A DNA stretch of 64,000 bases from Pseudomonadota bacterium (GCA_020053735.1 JAGVMP010000001.1:16215-80214); one strand, 5' to 3'. Shown: positions 8,544-17,445, counted from the first letter of the stretch. Made by a program: numbers and translations. Notes: generated from the letters alone by a model not told the origin.

Positions 8544-10304
8544 TTAGTACACCCGTTTTTTCGGTTCAAACGATTCCACCGTCAGTGGTTTTAAGCGCAC
8601 CGGTTTATAAGCTAAGCGATTGTTTTGTTTGTAAAATAGTGAATGCGTTAGCCAGTTTTCGTCATCCCGTTCACTGTAATCCTCACGGGCATGTGCGCCA
8701 CGGCTTTCAGTGCGGTTATTGGCTGCATGCATGGTAGCTACAGCCACTTCAATCAAGTTATCCAGCTCAAGCGCTTCAACCCTTGCCGTGTTAAATACCT
8801 GGCTTTTATCCTTAATCACGATGTGCTGTGCACGTGCTGCGACTGCGTCAATCTCTTCAACGCCAGCACTTAATAGGTCTGGGAAACGAAATACGCCGCA
8901 ATGGGTTTGCATCGCCTTGCGCATCGCATCGCCCACTTCAGCCACGCTCTCCCCTTGTGCACCTGATTTTTGATATTGGTCTAAGCGGTTCACACGGGCG
9001 AGTGTCGCATCGGCGGCATTGGTCGGCAATGGTTTATGCGCTTTGTTTTGTGCGATTTCTGCCACCATTTTATCGCCAGCAGCTTTGCCAAAAACCACTA
9101 AATCCAACAGTGAGTTTGAACCTAAACGATTGGCACCATGCACCGAAACACATGCTGCTTCGCCCACGGCATACAAGCCATTCACTGGACTTTCAGCCTC
9201 TAAAACGACCTGCCCATCCAAATTGGTAGGGATGCCGCCCATCATATAATGGCAAGTTGGCACCACTGGAATCGGCTCATAAATTGGGTCAACATTGGCA
9301 AATGTTTTGGCAATTTCACGTATGCCTGGCAAGCGCTTATTAATCAGCTCTTCACCCAAATGATCTAGCTTTAAGTAGACTGCGTCTTTATTTTTTCCAA
9401 CACCACGCCCCTCTTTTATTTCCGTGGCCGATGCGCGCGCAATCACATCGCGACTGGCTAAATCTTTAGCATGCGGTGCGTAACGTTCCATAAACCGCTC
9501 ACCCTCGCTATTCACCAAGTAGCCGCCTTCGCCACGCACGCCTTCAGTAATCAACACCCCAGCATTCAACACACCAGTGGGATGAAACTGCCAAAACTCC
9601 ATATCTTGCAATGGCAAACCAGCGCGCATCGCCATGCCCAAGCCATCACCCGTGTTGATAAAGGCATTGGTACTGGCTTGGAATATTCTGCCAGCGCCAC
9701 CAGTGGCGATTAAAGTGGTTTTAGCCTGAAAAATATGAATCTCACCTGTTTCAATCTCGAGTGCAATCACCCCCAGCACATCGCCATCAGCATCACGAAT
9801 TAAATCGAGCGCAAACCATTCCACAAAGAATTGTGTATTGGCTTGAATGTTGCGTTGATACAAGGTGTGTAGCATGGCATGGCCAGTTCTGTCAGCCACC
9901 GCGCAAGTGCGGGAAATGGGCGTTTCACCGAAATTCTGTGTCATGCCACCAAACGGACGTTGGAATATCTTGCCATTGTCTAGGCGGTCAAACGGCATGC
10001 CAAAATGCTCTAGCTCAATAATGGCTCTTGCGGCGTTTTTACACATAAACTCAATCGCATCTTGGTCGCCTAAAAAGTCGGAGCCTTTGATGGTATCGTA
10101 CATATGCCACAGCCATTTATCCTCGGCCACATTGCCTAATGCCGCCGCAATGCCGCCCTGTGCCGCCACCGTGTGCGAACGTGTGGGAAACACTTTGGAT
10201 AACACCGCCACCTTAACGCCAGCTTCCGCCAACTGTAATGACGCACGCAAACCCGCACCACCACCACCGATAATCACTGCATCAAATTGATGTGTCTCTA
10301 ACAT
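8544..10304 (-). CDS. sdhA: Succinate dehydrogenase flavoprotein subunit
   Basis: SdhA oxidises succinate to fumarate with covalent FAD. The 586-residue protein has the dinucleotide-binding [15 protein letters not shown] at residues 13-27. The flavinylation site is SHTVAAQGG with H44, matching E. coli H45. HPTGVL, the GGEGGYL-type region seen as RGEGGYLVN, and SRDVIARA are present, and the C-terminal [14 protein letters not shown] is typical. The start ATG at 10304 gives [15 protein letters not shown], the expected N-terminus. A gap of 147 AT-rich bases separates it from sdhD, larger than usual for this operon. It acts with SdhB, C and D as respiratory complex II and supplies the succinate-to-fumarate step for succinate released by PrpB. 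Confidence 0.98.
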   Translation of the reverse strand: MLETHQFDAVIIGGGGAGLRASLQLAEAGVKVAVLSKVFPTRSHTVAAQGGIAAALGNVAEDKWLWHMYDTIKGSDFLGDQDAIEFMCKNAARAIIELEHFGMPFDRLDNGKIFQRPFGGMTQNFGETPISRTCAVADRTGHAMLHTLYQRNIQANTQFFVEWFALDLIRDADGDVLGVIALEIETGEIHIFQAKTTLIATGGAGRIFQASTNAFINTGDGLGMAMRAGLPLQDMEFWQFHPTGVLNAGVLITEGVRGEGGYLVNSEGERFMERYAPHAKDLASRDVIARASATEIKEGRGVGKNKDAVYLKLDHLGEELINKRLPGIREIAKTFANVDPIYEPIPVVPTCHYMMGGIPTNLDGQVVLEAESPVNGLYAVGEAACVSVHGANRLGSNSLLDLVVFGKAAGDKMVAEIAQNKAHKPLPTNAADATLARVNRLDQYQKSGAQGESVAEVGDAMRKAMQTHCGVFRFPDLLSAGVEEIDAVAARAQHIVIKDKSQVFNTARVEALELDNLIEVAVATMHAANNRTESRGAHAREDYSERDDENWLTHSLFYKQNNRLAYKPVRLKPLTVESFEPKKRVY

Positions 10305-10451
10305 AAATTCTTTTCTATTCGTTTAAACACAGTTATAAATATAAATATCTAAGCAAGACTAGGCGCGAATTAAAAAAATTGAGGCGTATATGCATTTATA
10401 TATAACGGTATTTTTTTAACGAGCAACAAAGTATTGCAACGATATTTGCAT

Positions 10452-10799
10452 TTATAAATTCCATAAAATAAAACTTACCCAAATTAAATAAATGACTAAC
10501 AAAATATCAACGACAGTCTGCAAATAAGCTCTTAGTTTTAAATTAAAAATGTAGTCTTTAAATACGTCGCTTACGCCTAACCAAGCGTGCATAAAAAGAC
10601 TGATAAAAAAAACAAAAGTCACCAACCTAAACCAGATTGGCGCAACAAAGTTATGCCAATCGCTGTAACTGGCTGGCTGATAAATCGCCAGCAATATCAC
10701 CAGCAATAAAATATATGCAGCCATCATGAGCGCACTCAGGCGCTGCGACAGCCATAAGCGCATTCCGGGATACTTATTGGTAAGCAGCTGAATTAACAT
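10452..10799 (-). CDS. sdhD: Succinate dehydrogenase membrane anchor subunit
   Basis: SdhD is one of two membrane anchors holding heme b and the quinone site. The 115-residue protein has three predicted membrane helices (about 23-40, 55-75 and 90-112). The heme ligand is H71, and the quinone-site D82-Y83 pair sits in VFKDY; these numbers match E. coli SdhD. Its ATG overlaps the stop codon of a 48-codon open frame that fills the gap to sdhC (see that entry). Confidence 0.93.
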   Translation of the reverse strand: MLIQLLTNKYPGMRLWLSQRLSALMMAAYILLLVILLAIYQPASYSDWHNFVAPIWFRLVTFVFFISLFMHAWLGVSDVFKDYIFNLKLRAYLQTVVDILLVIYLIWVSFILWNL

Positions 10800-10939
10800 A
10801 AAATAACTGATGCACTCGTTAATACTGCGTTAAAAAGCGGCTCAAAATCCTCATGTATAACCCATACATTGCGGTTTTTTACCGCTTTTTGCCTTGTCTT
10901 AACTTCGCTCGCTACGTTATTTTTGTGTAAATTTTGCAT
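10793..10939 (-). other. Structured insert with a 48-codon open frame between sdhC and sdhD
   Basis: sdhC and sdhD normally abut, but here about 145 bases lie between them. The insert holds an open frame on the coding strand that begins 6 bases after the sdhC stop and ends in a TAA overlapping the sdhD start region (ATGTTAA). Its product (MQNLHKNNVASEVK...) has no signal or membrane helix, and no ribosome site is visible. The DNA is strongly structured. Arms AAAAAGCGG (10832-10840) and CCGCTTTTT (10882-10890) enclose an inner hairpin, ATGTAT (10853-10858) with ATACAT (10864-10869). I read it as a dispersed repeat inserted in frame, with a coupled small protein as the alternative. Confidence 0.5.
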
Positions 10940-10944
10940 TCTAA

Positions 10945-11331
10945 TTACCAGATCACAACGGCAAAAATCGCTACTGAAATCCCTACCAGCCACAACACCA
11001 CGCGGCCAGAAAATCGTGCTTTTTGCAGGCTGGTCATCCAATGGATGTCTTGCAACAAGTGTCGCAAGCCTGCATAAAAGTGATGAAAAAAAGCCCATGC
11101 CAACCCAATAAGCACGAGCTTTATAAACCATGTATCAAATATCGCTTCCAATTGCGTATAGCTTTGTTGTGACTTTAACGAGTACTGCAAAGCCAGCAAT
11201 AGCAATGGCAACATGGCAAATAGCGCCATACCTGAGGCGCGATGCAAAATGGATACCACCGCATTAATCGGCAGGCGAATCGTGAACAAATTCAGGTTTT
11301 TAGGCCTGTTTTTCAAGGGCTTATTTTGCAT
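10945..11331 (-). CDS. sdhC: Succinate dehydrogenase cytochrome b556 subunit
   Basis: The 128-residue SdhC anchor has three predicted membrane helices (about 35-52, 68-90 and 106-127). Key residues agree with E. coli numbering: S27 and R31 of the quinone site in SILHRASG, and the heme-ligand H84 followed by H91 in HHFYAGLRHLLQD. The start at 11331 lies 5 bases after the malic enzyme stop, so maeB and sdhC are tightly linked. The separation from sdhD by a structured insert is unusual. Confidence 0.95.
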   Translation of the reverse strand: MQNKPLKNRPKNLNLFTIRLPINAVVSILHRASGMALFAMLPLLLLALQYSLKSQQSYTQLEAIFDTWFIKLVLIGLAWAFFHHFYAGLRHLLQDIHWMTSLQKARFSGRVVLWLVGISVAIFAVVIW

Positions 11332-11336
11332 ATTAA

Positions 11337-12536
11337 TTATTCTTTAGCCGCTTTTGCAACCGCACCCGAAACCCTTGCTAGCAAGCGTTTATCAAACGGT
11401 TTAGGAATAATATATTCTCGCCCAAACTCAAGCGATTTCAGGTTATAGGCTTGCAGCACGTCAGCGGGTACTGGCTCTCTCGCTAGCTCACTTAAGGCAT
11501 GCGCAGCCGCAATTTTCATTTTTTCGGTAATTTTGGTGGCCTTTGCATCCAGTGCACCACGAAACAAATACGGGAAACACAGGGCATTGTTCACTTGATT
11601 CGGGAAATCACTGCGGCCAGTCGCCATCAAAATATCATCCCGAACCGCATGCGCTACGCTTGGCAATACCTCTGGATCTGGGTTTGCCAATGCAAAAATG
11701 ATAGGATTTCTCGCCATCCCTTTGATTAGGGAAGCATCCAAGGCATTTTTAGCTGAAACACCAATAAATACATCCGCTTGCGGCATCACATCTGTGAGCG
11801 TTTTATTGCTGCTTGGCTTAACTGCTAACTCACGGTTATTATCGTGCAAATCTGGGCGCGAACTATCGATAACACCCGCTCTATCTACCATCGTCACATT
11901 AGTCGCACCCATAAGTTTAAGCAATTTTGCACATGAGCAGCCCGCCGCACCTGCGCCTAAAAACACAATTTTTGCAGTCGCTAATGTCTTACTTTGAAGC
12001 TCAAGCGCGTTTAATAAGGCAGCGGCGACAATCACGGCTGTGCCATGTTGATCGTCATGAAACACGGGAATATCAAGCCGTTTTTTAAGCTCGTTTTCTA
12101 TATAAAAACAATGTGGCGCAGCAATATCTTCTAAATTAATGCCGCCAAACGTAGGAGCAATATTCACCACGGTTTGAATAAACTCGTCGGGCGTGGCAGC
12201 AATTACTTCAATATCGAATACATCAATGCCTGCAAAGCGCTTAAACAATACGGCTTTGCCTTCCATCACTGGCTTGCTGGCAAGCGCACCCATGTTGCCC
12301 AAGCCTAAAACAGCCGTGCCATCGGTAATCACTGCTACTAAATTACCTTTATTAGTATATTTGTAAGCATTGGCAGGATCGGCATTAATCTCACGCACCG
12401 GCTCGGCTACACCTGGCGTGTAGGCTAGGGACAAATCATCTTGCGTGGCACATGGCTTAGATGATTCTACGCTCAACTTACCAGGAATCGGAAATTGGTG
12501 ATAATCCAGCGCGCGTTTTTTCAAATCGTCCATCAT
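11337..12536 (-). CDS. maeB: NAD(P)-dependent malic enzyme (short form)
   Basis: Oxidatively decarboxylates malate to pyruvate. The 399-residue protein has the malic enzyme N-domain (SLAYTPGVAEPV, TDGTAVLGLGNMGALASKPVMEGKA) and the NAD-binding domain (VFLGAGAAGCSCAKLL). The catalytic lysine lies in the GKA region and metal-binding acids lie in FDIEV, NLEDIAAP and FHDDQHGTAV. It lacks the C-terminal phosphotransacetylase-like domain of enterobacterial MaeB, so it belongs to the short bacterial type. The gene begins with two consecutive ATGs (12536 or 12533). It is followed directly by sdhC, so malate made by SDH and fumarase can leave the cycle as pyruvate. The symbol is by family resemblance only. 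Confidence 0.9.
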   Translation of the reverse strand: MMDDLKKRALDYHQFPIPGKLSVESSKPCATQDDLSLAYTPGVAEPVREINADPANAYKYTNKGNLVAVITDGTAVLGLGNMGALASKPVMEGKAVLFKRFAGIDVFDIEVIAATPDEFIQTVVNIAPTFGGINLEDIAAPHCFYIENELKKRLDIPVFHDDQHGTAVIVAAALLNALELQSKTLATAKIVFLGAGAAGCSCAKLLKLMGATNVTMVDRAGVIDSSRPDLHDNNRELAVKPSSNKTLTDVMPQADVFIGVSAKNALDASLIKGMARNPIIFALANPDPEVLPSVAHAVRDDILMATGRSDFPNQVNNALCFPYLFRGALDAKATKITEKMKIAAAHALSELAREPVPADVLQAYNLKSLEFGREYIIPKPFDKRLLARVSGAVAKAAKE

Positions 12537-12571
12537 TTGGCCTTATTAAAATTTTCTCATTCTTAAAGTGC

Positions 12572-12665
12572 TTTTCAAAATGCGCAATGGCTAGAAAGCC
12601 AAGCGCAGACAGTACGCTTTTGTACGGCAAGCGCAGGCTGACAACGCCAGTGCGTATTTTCAAAA
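12572..12665. repeat. Imperfect inverted repeat, 44-base arms with 6-base loop
   Basis: Arms 12572-12615 and 12622-12665 pair at 27 of 44 positions, with long exact runs at both ends (TTTT.AAAAT.CGCA.TGGC outside, GTAC at the tip). The loop is GCTTTT. It fills the whole gap between gntR and malic enzyme, which are on the same strand. It could be an attenuating RNA hairpin or a decayed repeat. Confidence 0.6.
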
Positions 12666-12669
12666 ACAC

Positions 12670-13407
12670 TCATTCCAACTCGGACATGTAATGATGATCA
12701 TCAGTTAAACACAGCCCCAATCGCCACTCCATCGGCTTATCGCCATAAGTGTAAGAAACACGTTCGATGCTTAACAATGGTGCCCCCAGCTTCAAATTGA
12801 GCGCTTCCGCTACATCTCCGCTAGCGGCCACTGCAGTCAGTCGCTCTTCAGCACGTATCATGCGAATGCCATACTCAGTCTCGTACATGCTATACAACGA
12901 GCCTTTGTTTTCCTCTATGCGCGTACCATTCAGTCCTTTAAATGGTGCGCCAGGAATGATGATATGGTCATATATAAGTGGCCTGCCAGAGAATGTTAAC
13001 AAACGCTTTACTTCAATAGTGGCGGCACTTGCTTTTAGCTCCAATATTTTTGCCATATGATTATCGGCTTTAGATTTGATGCAGCTTATCAGCTCATTAT
13101 TTAACACTTCTTTATGGCCATCTACCGCCGTCAGGCGCAAAAAGCGCAATTTAATGCCTTCTTCATTGTGTGTAGCAACAAACGTGCCTTTACCTTGACG
13201 ACGAATTAGAATATTTTCGCTTGCCAAGCTATCAATGGCTTTACGCACCGTGCCTTGACTGACCTTATAACGTCCAGCCAAGTCTATTTCACTCGGTATC
13301 ATTTCGCCTGGGCGCCATTCACCACCAATTAAACTTTGTGTGAGCAATACTTTAATTTGGTCGTAAAGCGGCCTATAGTTTGGGGCATTGAGTGTTTTAT
13401 CTATCAT
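12670..13407 (-). CDS. GntR-family (HutC/UTRA) transcription regulator
   Basis: A 245-residue regulator. The N-terminal GntR winged helix-turn-helix is visible at about residues 10-75 (GEMIPSEIDLAGRYKVSQGT, then VRKAID and RRQGKGTFV). The remaining part has the UTRA ligand-binding fold typical of the HutC subfamily (around KASAATIEVKRLLTFSGRPL, and YTYGDKPMEWR near the end). It is divergent from the citE-mch-citE-prpBCD operon, and the intergenic region holds two copies of a 12-bp palindrome between its start and the promoter of that operon. It therefore probably controls both sides in response to an intermediate of the pathway (inference). It is unrelated to the sigma-54 type PrpR that controls prp in enterobacteria. 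Confidence 0.9.
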   Translation of the reverse strand: MIDKTLNAPNYRPLYDQIKVLLTQSLIGGEWRPGEMIPSEIDLAGRYKVSQGTVRKAIDSLASENILIRRQGKGTFVATHNEEGIKLRFLRLTAVDGHKEVLNNELISCIKSKADNHMAKILELKASAATIEVKRLLTFSGRPLIYDHIIIPGAPFKGLNGTRIEENKGSLYSMYETEYGIRMIRAEERLTAVAASGDVAEALNLKLGAPLLSIERVSYTYGDKPMEWRLGLCLTDDHHYMSELE

Positions 13408-13488
13408 GATTATTTTGCATCGTTACAGTTACAAAGATATATGATGCAAATTAAAACACATCAAATAAAAATAGTCTAGTAATTTATA

Positions 13489-13516
13489 TCTTATACAAGA
13501 CTTATCTTATATAAGA
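13489..13516. promoter_or_regulatory. Two tandem operator candidates for the GntR regulator
   Basis: TCTTATACAAGA (13489-13500, one mismatch from symmetric) and TCTTATATAAGA (13505-13516, perfect palindrome) lie 16 bases apart centre to centre, just upstream of the -35 box of the plus-strand operon and within the divergent gntR intergenic region. Palindromes with a TAT-ATA core are usual for HutC-type GntR proteins. Binding is inferred. Confidence 0.65.
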
Positions 13517-13529
13517 CATAAGATATTTG

Positions 13530-13559
13530 TTGACAGCATCCAAAAGCCGTCTATATAAT
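13530..13559 (+). promoter_or_regulatory. Consensus sigma-70 promoter of the citE-mch-citE-prpBCD operon
   Basis: TTGACA at 13530-13535 and TATAAT at 13554-13559, spaced by 18 bases; both hexamers are exact consensus. The predicted transcript starts near 13566, about 27 bases before the first ATG at 13593, and no clear ribosome site is seen in that short leader. So strong a core promoter implies that the adjacent palindromes hold it down. Confidence 0.8.
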
Positions 13560-13592
13560 CACTGCAATTAAATAAAATTCAAGCCCACACTT

Positions 13593-14474
13593 ATGGAACA
13601 TTGCTTTCGCCCACGCCGCTCTGCGCTATATGTGCCAGGCTGTAACCAGCACTATTTGGATCGCGCGCGTACCTTGCCTGCAGACGCCGTCATACTTGAT
13701 CTTGGCGACCCTATCTTGATTGATGCCAAAATTGAGTCGCGTCACAACATTGTAGCTGCCATTAAACAAGGCGGCTACGGCGCGCGCGAAGTGATTGTGC
13801 GGGTTAACAATCTTGATTCTATTTGGGGTCACGACGACATTAAAGCAGTGGCCAATATCGGTGCCGATGCCATTCTTTTCCCCAATATAGAATCTGCAGA
13901 GCATGTGCATACCGCATTAAAACTATTGGATGCGGCTGGTGGTAGCCATATGCCAATTATGGTCATGATAGAGAGCCCGCTTGCGGTGCTGAATGTTAAG
14001 GAAATTGCCTCTGCATCAGACAGAATTGTTTGCATGATGATGGCGACATCAGATTTAACCTCGCAGCTTCACGCGCGCGTCACGCATGAGCAAAGCGCGA
14101 TTTTAACCGCGTTATCAATGGTAATACTGGCGGCACGTGCTTATGGCCGTTGCGTAGTGGATGGCATTACCAGTGATTTTAAAAATATGCATTCGTTTGA
14201 ATACGCCTGCCGTTTAGGCCGCGATTTAGGCTTTGATGGAAAAACGCTAGTTTCGCCATCGCAGATCGCTTACAGCAACGATGCCTACACGCCAAAAAGT
14301 AGTGAGGTGAATGATGCGAGGACAATCATTCAGGCACTAAAAAATGCCAACGAAAATGGCTTAGGGACGGTTGTCGTTAACGACAGGTTAGTTGAGCACC
14401 ACCACATTAAAGCCGCCGAGCGCTTGCTAAAACTGCACAACATGATTGCTGAATTAGAAGAAGAGTATATATGA
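13593..14474 (+). CDS. CitE-like lyase / malyl-CoA thioesterase-type protein with altered motif
   Basis: A 293-residue HpcH/HpaI aldolase family protein, the first gene behind the operon promoter. Mg-binding residues look preserved: Glu in MVMIESPLAV (about residue 129) and Asp in MMMATSDLTSQ. The usual DLED motif near residue 37 reads LDLGDPILIDAK, so the Glu is replaced by Gly. In this family that loop is near the CoA and active site, so specificity or activity may differ from a plain lyase. The last codons overlap the start of the MaoC gene by 4 bases (ATGA), so translation is coupled. Candidate roles are cleavage of beta-methylmalyl-CoA to propionyl-CoA and glyoxylate, or hydrolysis of malyl-CoA as in Mcl2. 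The sequence alone cannot choose. Confidence 0.82.
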   Translation: MEHCFRPRRSALYVPGCNQHYLDRARTLPADAVILDLGDPILIDAKIESRHNIVAAIKQGGYGAREVIVRVNNLDSIWGHDDIKAVANIGADAILFPNIESAEHVHTALKLLDAAGGSHMPIMVMIESPLAVLNVKEIASASDRIVCMMMATSDLTSQLHARVTHEQSAILTALSMVILAARAYGRCVVDGITSDFKNMHSFEYACRLGRDLGFDGKTLVSPSQIAYSNDAYTPKSSEVNDARTIIQALKNANENGLGTVVVNDRLVEHHHIKAAERLLKLHNMIAELEEEYI

Positions 14475-15550
14475 CCAATAAAATTAGCTCTCAAAAAGTG
14501 AGTGTGGGCCGCTTTTTTGAAGACTTCACCTTAAATGAAGTGATTCAGCACGCCACGCCACGCACCATTACCGTTGGTGATTGTGCGCTTTATATTGCAC
14601 TGTATGGTGCGCGCCAGCCTATGTTTTGCAGTGCGCCATTTGCGCAAAGCTTAGGCTATAAAACTTCGCCTGTAGATGACTTACTCGTGTTTCATATTGC
14701 ATTTGGCAAAACTGTGCCTGACATTTCGGTAAATGCAGTAGCCAATCTTGGCTATGCCGATGTGCGTTTTATACAGCCTGTTTTCGTGGGCGATACACTT
14801 TCCACCTCAAGCCAAGTCATTGGTTTAAAACAAAACTCCAACGGTAAAAGCGGTGTCGTTTGGGTACGTTCGATCACCACTAATCAACGCGGCGAGCCCG
14901 TATTGAGCTGGGTACGCTGGGTCATGATTCATAAAAGTGATTTAAACAGAACAGCACCAATGACGGTTGTACCAACTTTACCAAACTTTGTAGCGACCGA
15001 AAACTTGCAACTACCCAGTTATTTTTCGGCAGCTAACTTTGATACCAAAGCGACTGGTGGTCAGTATTATTGGGAAGACTATCAAGTTGGCGAATGCATC
15101 AACCATGCCGCTGGCATGACCATTAATCCTGCAGAGCACTCGATGGCCACGCGTCTATATCAAAACAATGCCCGTTTGCATTTTGATGATCACTTGATGC
15201 GCACTTCGAGCTTTGGTCAGCGGTTAGTATACGGCGGCGTGCTCATTTCCATATGCCGCGCACTGAGTTATGAAGGCCTAGAAAATGCGATTTCTATTTT
15301 AGCCATTAACGCTGGCACCCATGCCAACCCAACATTTGCAAACGATACGATATATACACGCACCGAAGTGCTAGATGCTTGGGAATTACCCAAACGTGGT
15401 GATGTTGCTGCTTTACGTCTGCGCATGATGGGAATTAAAAATATGCCAGCTAGTAATATAGAAAATATCAAAACAGAGAACGGCTACCACCCTAATGTGG
15501 TGCTAGATTTAGATTACACCGTGCTGATGCCACGCAGAGGAAAACAGTAA
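14471..15550 (+). CDS. mch: Mesaconyl-CoA hydratase-like protein (double MaoC hot-dog)
   Basis: A 359-residue protein with two hot-dog (MaoC-like) halves, the length of mesaconyl-CoA hydratases (beta-methylmalyl-CoA dehydratases) of the ethylmalonyl-CoA and 3-hydroxypropionate pathways. Recognisable stretches are HATPRTITVGDCALYIALYG, SPVDDLLVFHIAFGKTVPDI and VANLGYADVRF in the first half, and MTINPAEHSMATRLYQNNAR plus VYGGVLISICRALSYEGLEN in the second. The reaction would be mesaconyl-CoA plus water to beta-methylmalyl-CoA, which the flanking CitE-like proteins could split to propionyl-CoA and glyoxylate. It overlaps the preceding gene by 4 bases, and the next ATG follows its stop directly. 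An itaconyl-CoA hydratase is an alternative, but those are usually shorter. The symbol is by resemblance. Confidence 0.8.
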   Translation: MTNKISSQKVSVGRFFEDFTLNEVIQHATPRTITVGDCALYIALYGARQPMFCSAPFAQSLGYKTSPVDDLLVFHIAFGKTVPDISVNAVANLGYADVRFIQPVFVGDTLSTSSQVIGLKQNSNGKSGVVWVRSITTNQRGEPVLSWVRWVMIHKSDLNRTAPMTVVPTLPNFVATENLQLPSYFSAANFDTKATGGQYYWEDYQVGECINHAAGMTINPAEHSMATRLYQNNARLHFDDHLMRTSSFGQRLVYGGVLISICRALSYEGLENAISILAINAGTHANPTFANDTIYTRTEVLDAWELPKRGDVAALRLRMMGIKNMPASNIENIKTENGYHPNVVLDLDYTVLMPRRGKQ

Positions 15551-16549
15551 ATGGTACATCCAAATGACGCTTTATTCGGCGGTGAAAAGCCGTTTCCACT
15601 CATCCCTGCCTGCGAACATTTTGCTGGTAGCGAAAAGCTTATTTTAAAAGCCTTAAGCCTGCAAGACGCCAATAATCTCAACGCACCTGGTGCGGTGTTT
15701 GATATTACCTGCGATTGCGAAGATGGTGCCGCCAGTGGCCAAGAAGTTGAGCATGCCGAGATGATTGTACGTGTGCTAAACAGCGAAGCTAATATACATA
15801 GAATGGCGGGTGCGCGGATTCACGATTACACGCACCCAGCTTGGAAGCAAGATATTGATATTTTGGTCAGTGGTGCAGGTAAGTTGCTGAGTTATATCAC
15901 CATTCCAAAATGTACCAGTTTGGCACAAGCCAGCGAGATGATTGCCTACATTCAAAAAACTGCCGCATTTAATGGCATTGAACGGATTATCCCTGTCCAT
16001 ATTTTGATTGAAACGCACGGTGCGTTAAACCAAGTACACGAAATCGCTAAATTGCCTTGGGTGCAAGTGCTAGATTTCGGCTTGATGGATTTTGTCAGCG
16101 CGCATCATGGCGCCATTCCCGCCAGCGCGATGCGTAGCCCAGGTCAATTCGAGCACAAATTATTAGCACGCGCCAAAACTGAGGTGGTTGCCGCTGCTCT
16201 GGCAAATGGTGTTGTGCCCGCACACAACGTGACCTTAGATCTTAAAAATGTAGAAACCACGCAAAGTGATGCAGGCCGTGCTCGCAACGAGTTTGGCTTT
16301 ATGCGCATGTGGAGCATTTATCCCACGCAAATCCAGGCGATTGTTGATGCTATGAAGCCCAATTACGACGAGGTAGCAGATGCGTCTAATATTCTGATTG
16401 CTGCGCAAGATATGGCTTGGGGACCGATTCAATACGAAGGCGAATTGCACGACAGGGCGACGTATCGATATTTTTGGGAAGTGCTGCAAAAAGCCAAACT
16501 GACAGGCGTCACCCTCTCCGACGAAGCACAAAAAAGGTTTTTCTCATGA
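15551..16549 (+). CDS. CitE-like lyase, second copy in the operon
   Basis: A 332-residue HpcH/HpaI aldolase family protein. The family loop reads [16 protein letters not shown] (about residue 52), with the acidic pair intact. The Mg-binding Glu is in ILIETHGAL and the Asp in [13 protein letters not shown]. The end, [18 protein letters not shown], then [20 protein letters not shown], resembles the tail of the CitE-like gene at 6281. It therefore seems closer to that gene than to the one at 13593. The ATG follows the mch stop with no gap, and its stop overlaps the prpB start by 4 bases (ATGA). A CoA-thioester lyase acting together with the MaoC hydratase is the simplest role. Confidence 0.83.
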   Translation: MVHPNDALFGGEKPFPLIPACEHFAGSEKLILKALSLQDANNLNAPGAVFDITCDCEDGAASGQEVEHAEMIVRVLNSEANIHRMAGARIHDYTHPAWKQDIDILVSGAGKLLSYITIPKCTSLAQASEMIAYIQKTAAFNGIERIIPVHILIETHGALNQVHEIAKLPWVQVLDFGLMDFVSAHHGAIPASAMRSPGQFEHKLLARAKTEVVAAALANGVVPAHNVTLDLKNVETTQSDAGRARNEFGFMRMWSIYPTQIQAIVDAMKPNYDEVADASNILIAAQDMAWGPIQYEGELHDRATYRYFWEVLQKAKLTGVTLSDEAQKRFFS

Positions 16550-17445
16550 GCACATTAAGCTCTACTGAATTAAACTCAGCTGGTGCACGTTTTCGCGCAG
16601 CTATCGCTACTGAAAAGCCGCTGCAAATTATTGGCGCCATTAACGCTTACCATGCCATGCTGGCCACGCAAACTGGCTATAGAGCCTTGTATTTATCAGG
16701 TGGTGGTGTGGCGGCGGGCTCACTCGGCTTGCCAGATTTGGGCATCTCAACACTGGAAGATGTGTTAATTGATGTGCGACGCATTACCGATGTAGTAGAC
16801 ACGCCTTTACTAGTGGACATTGATACTGGTTTTGGTAGCGCTTTTAACATTGCCCGCACCGTGAAATCAGTCATTAAAGCAGGCGCAGCAGCAGTGCATA
16901 TTGAAGACCAAGTGAGCGCCAAGCGCTGCGGCCATCGCCCAAACAAAGCGGTCGTTTCACAAACCGAAATGGTCGACCGCGTGAAAGCCGCAGTGGATGC
17001 GAAGATTGACAGCAACTTTGTCATCATGGCGCGTACTGATGCGCTGGCAGTAGAAGGTTTGCAATCGGCCATCGACCGCGCTTGTGCTTGTGTTGAAGCG
17101 GGTGCAGACATGATATTTCCCGAAGCAATGACCGAACTCAACATGTACAAGCAATTTGTAGATGCGGTCAAAGTACCCGTTCTAGCAAACATAACCGAGT
17201 TTGGCAGCACCCCTTTATTTACGGTGGATGAGCTAGCAAGCGCCGATGTGAGCATGGTGTTATACCCGCTGTCAGCCTTCCGCGCCATGAATCAGGCCGC
17301 GCTTAAGGTCTATCAAACCGTGCGTAATGAAGGCACGCAAAAAAATGTGATTAATTTAATGCAAAGCCGTGCGGACCTATACGAATACTTGGGCTATCAC
17401 GCGTTTGAGCAAAAGCTTGACAGTCTGTTTAGTGAGAATAAATAG
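16546..17445 (+). CDS. prpB: 2-methylisocitrate lyase
   Basis: Cleaves 2-methylisocitrate to pyruvate and succinate, the last step of the methylcitrate cycle. 299 residues from the ATG at 16546, which overlaps the upstream stop; an upstream in-frame extension to 16417 lies inside the previous gene and is rejected. The catalytic motif KRCGH is at residues 126-130 with the nucleophilic C128 (E. coli C123). The Mg-binding region [10 protein letters not shown] and IEDQVSAK are also seen. NEFGSTPLF appears here as TEFGSTPLF, a position where PrpB and isocitrate lyase families differ. Length and motifs favour PrpB over AceA or a phosphonopyruvate-type relative. It sits directly upstream of prpC. 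Confidence 0.95.
   Translation: MSTLSSTELNSAGARFRAAIATEKPLQIIGAINAYHAMLATQTGYRALYLSGGGVAAGSLGLPDLGISTLEDVLIDVRRITDVVDTPLLVDIDTGFGSAFNIARTVKSVIKAGAAAVHIEDQVSAKRCGHRPNKAVVSQTEMVDRVKAAVDAKIDSNFVIMARTDALAVEGLQSAIDRACACVEAGADMIFPEAMTELNMYKQFVDAVKVPVLANITEFGSTPLFTVDELASADVSMVLYPLSAFRAMNQAALKVYQTVRNEGTQKNVINLMQSRADLYEYLGYHAFEQKLDSLFSENK

Noticed and set aside
10793..11131. A 112-residue minus-strand frame over sdhC and the sdhC-sdhD gap
   Set aside because: Its 5' part lies inside sdhC in another frame. Only the part from 10939 could be a separate small frame, and that is reported as such.
12478..12669. Open frame over the gntR-maeB palindrome
   Set aside because: It is formed by the inverted repeat and the malic enzyme start in another frame, with no start signal of its own.
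16417..16545. Upstream extension of prpB
   Set aside because: It lies inside the previous CitE-like gene, while the ATG at 16546 overlaps its stop in the usual coupled way and starts the normal PrpB N-terminus.
6281..16549. CitE-like genes as a citrate lyase system
   Set aside because: No alpha or gamma subunit, ligase or CitG/CitX gene is near, and the neighbours point to CoA-ester lyases.
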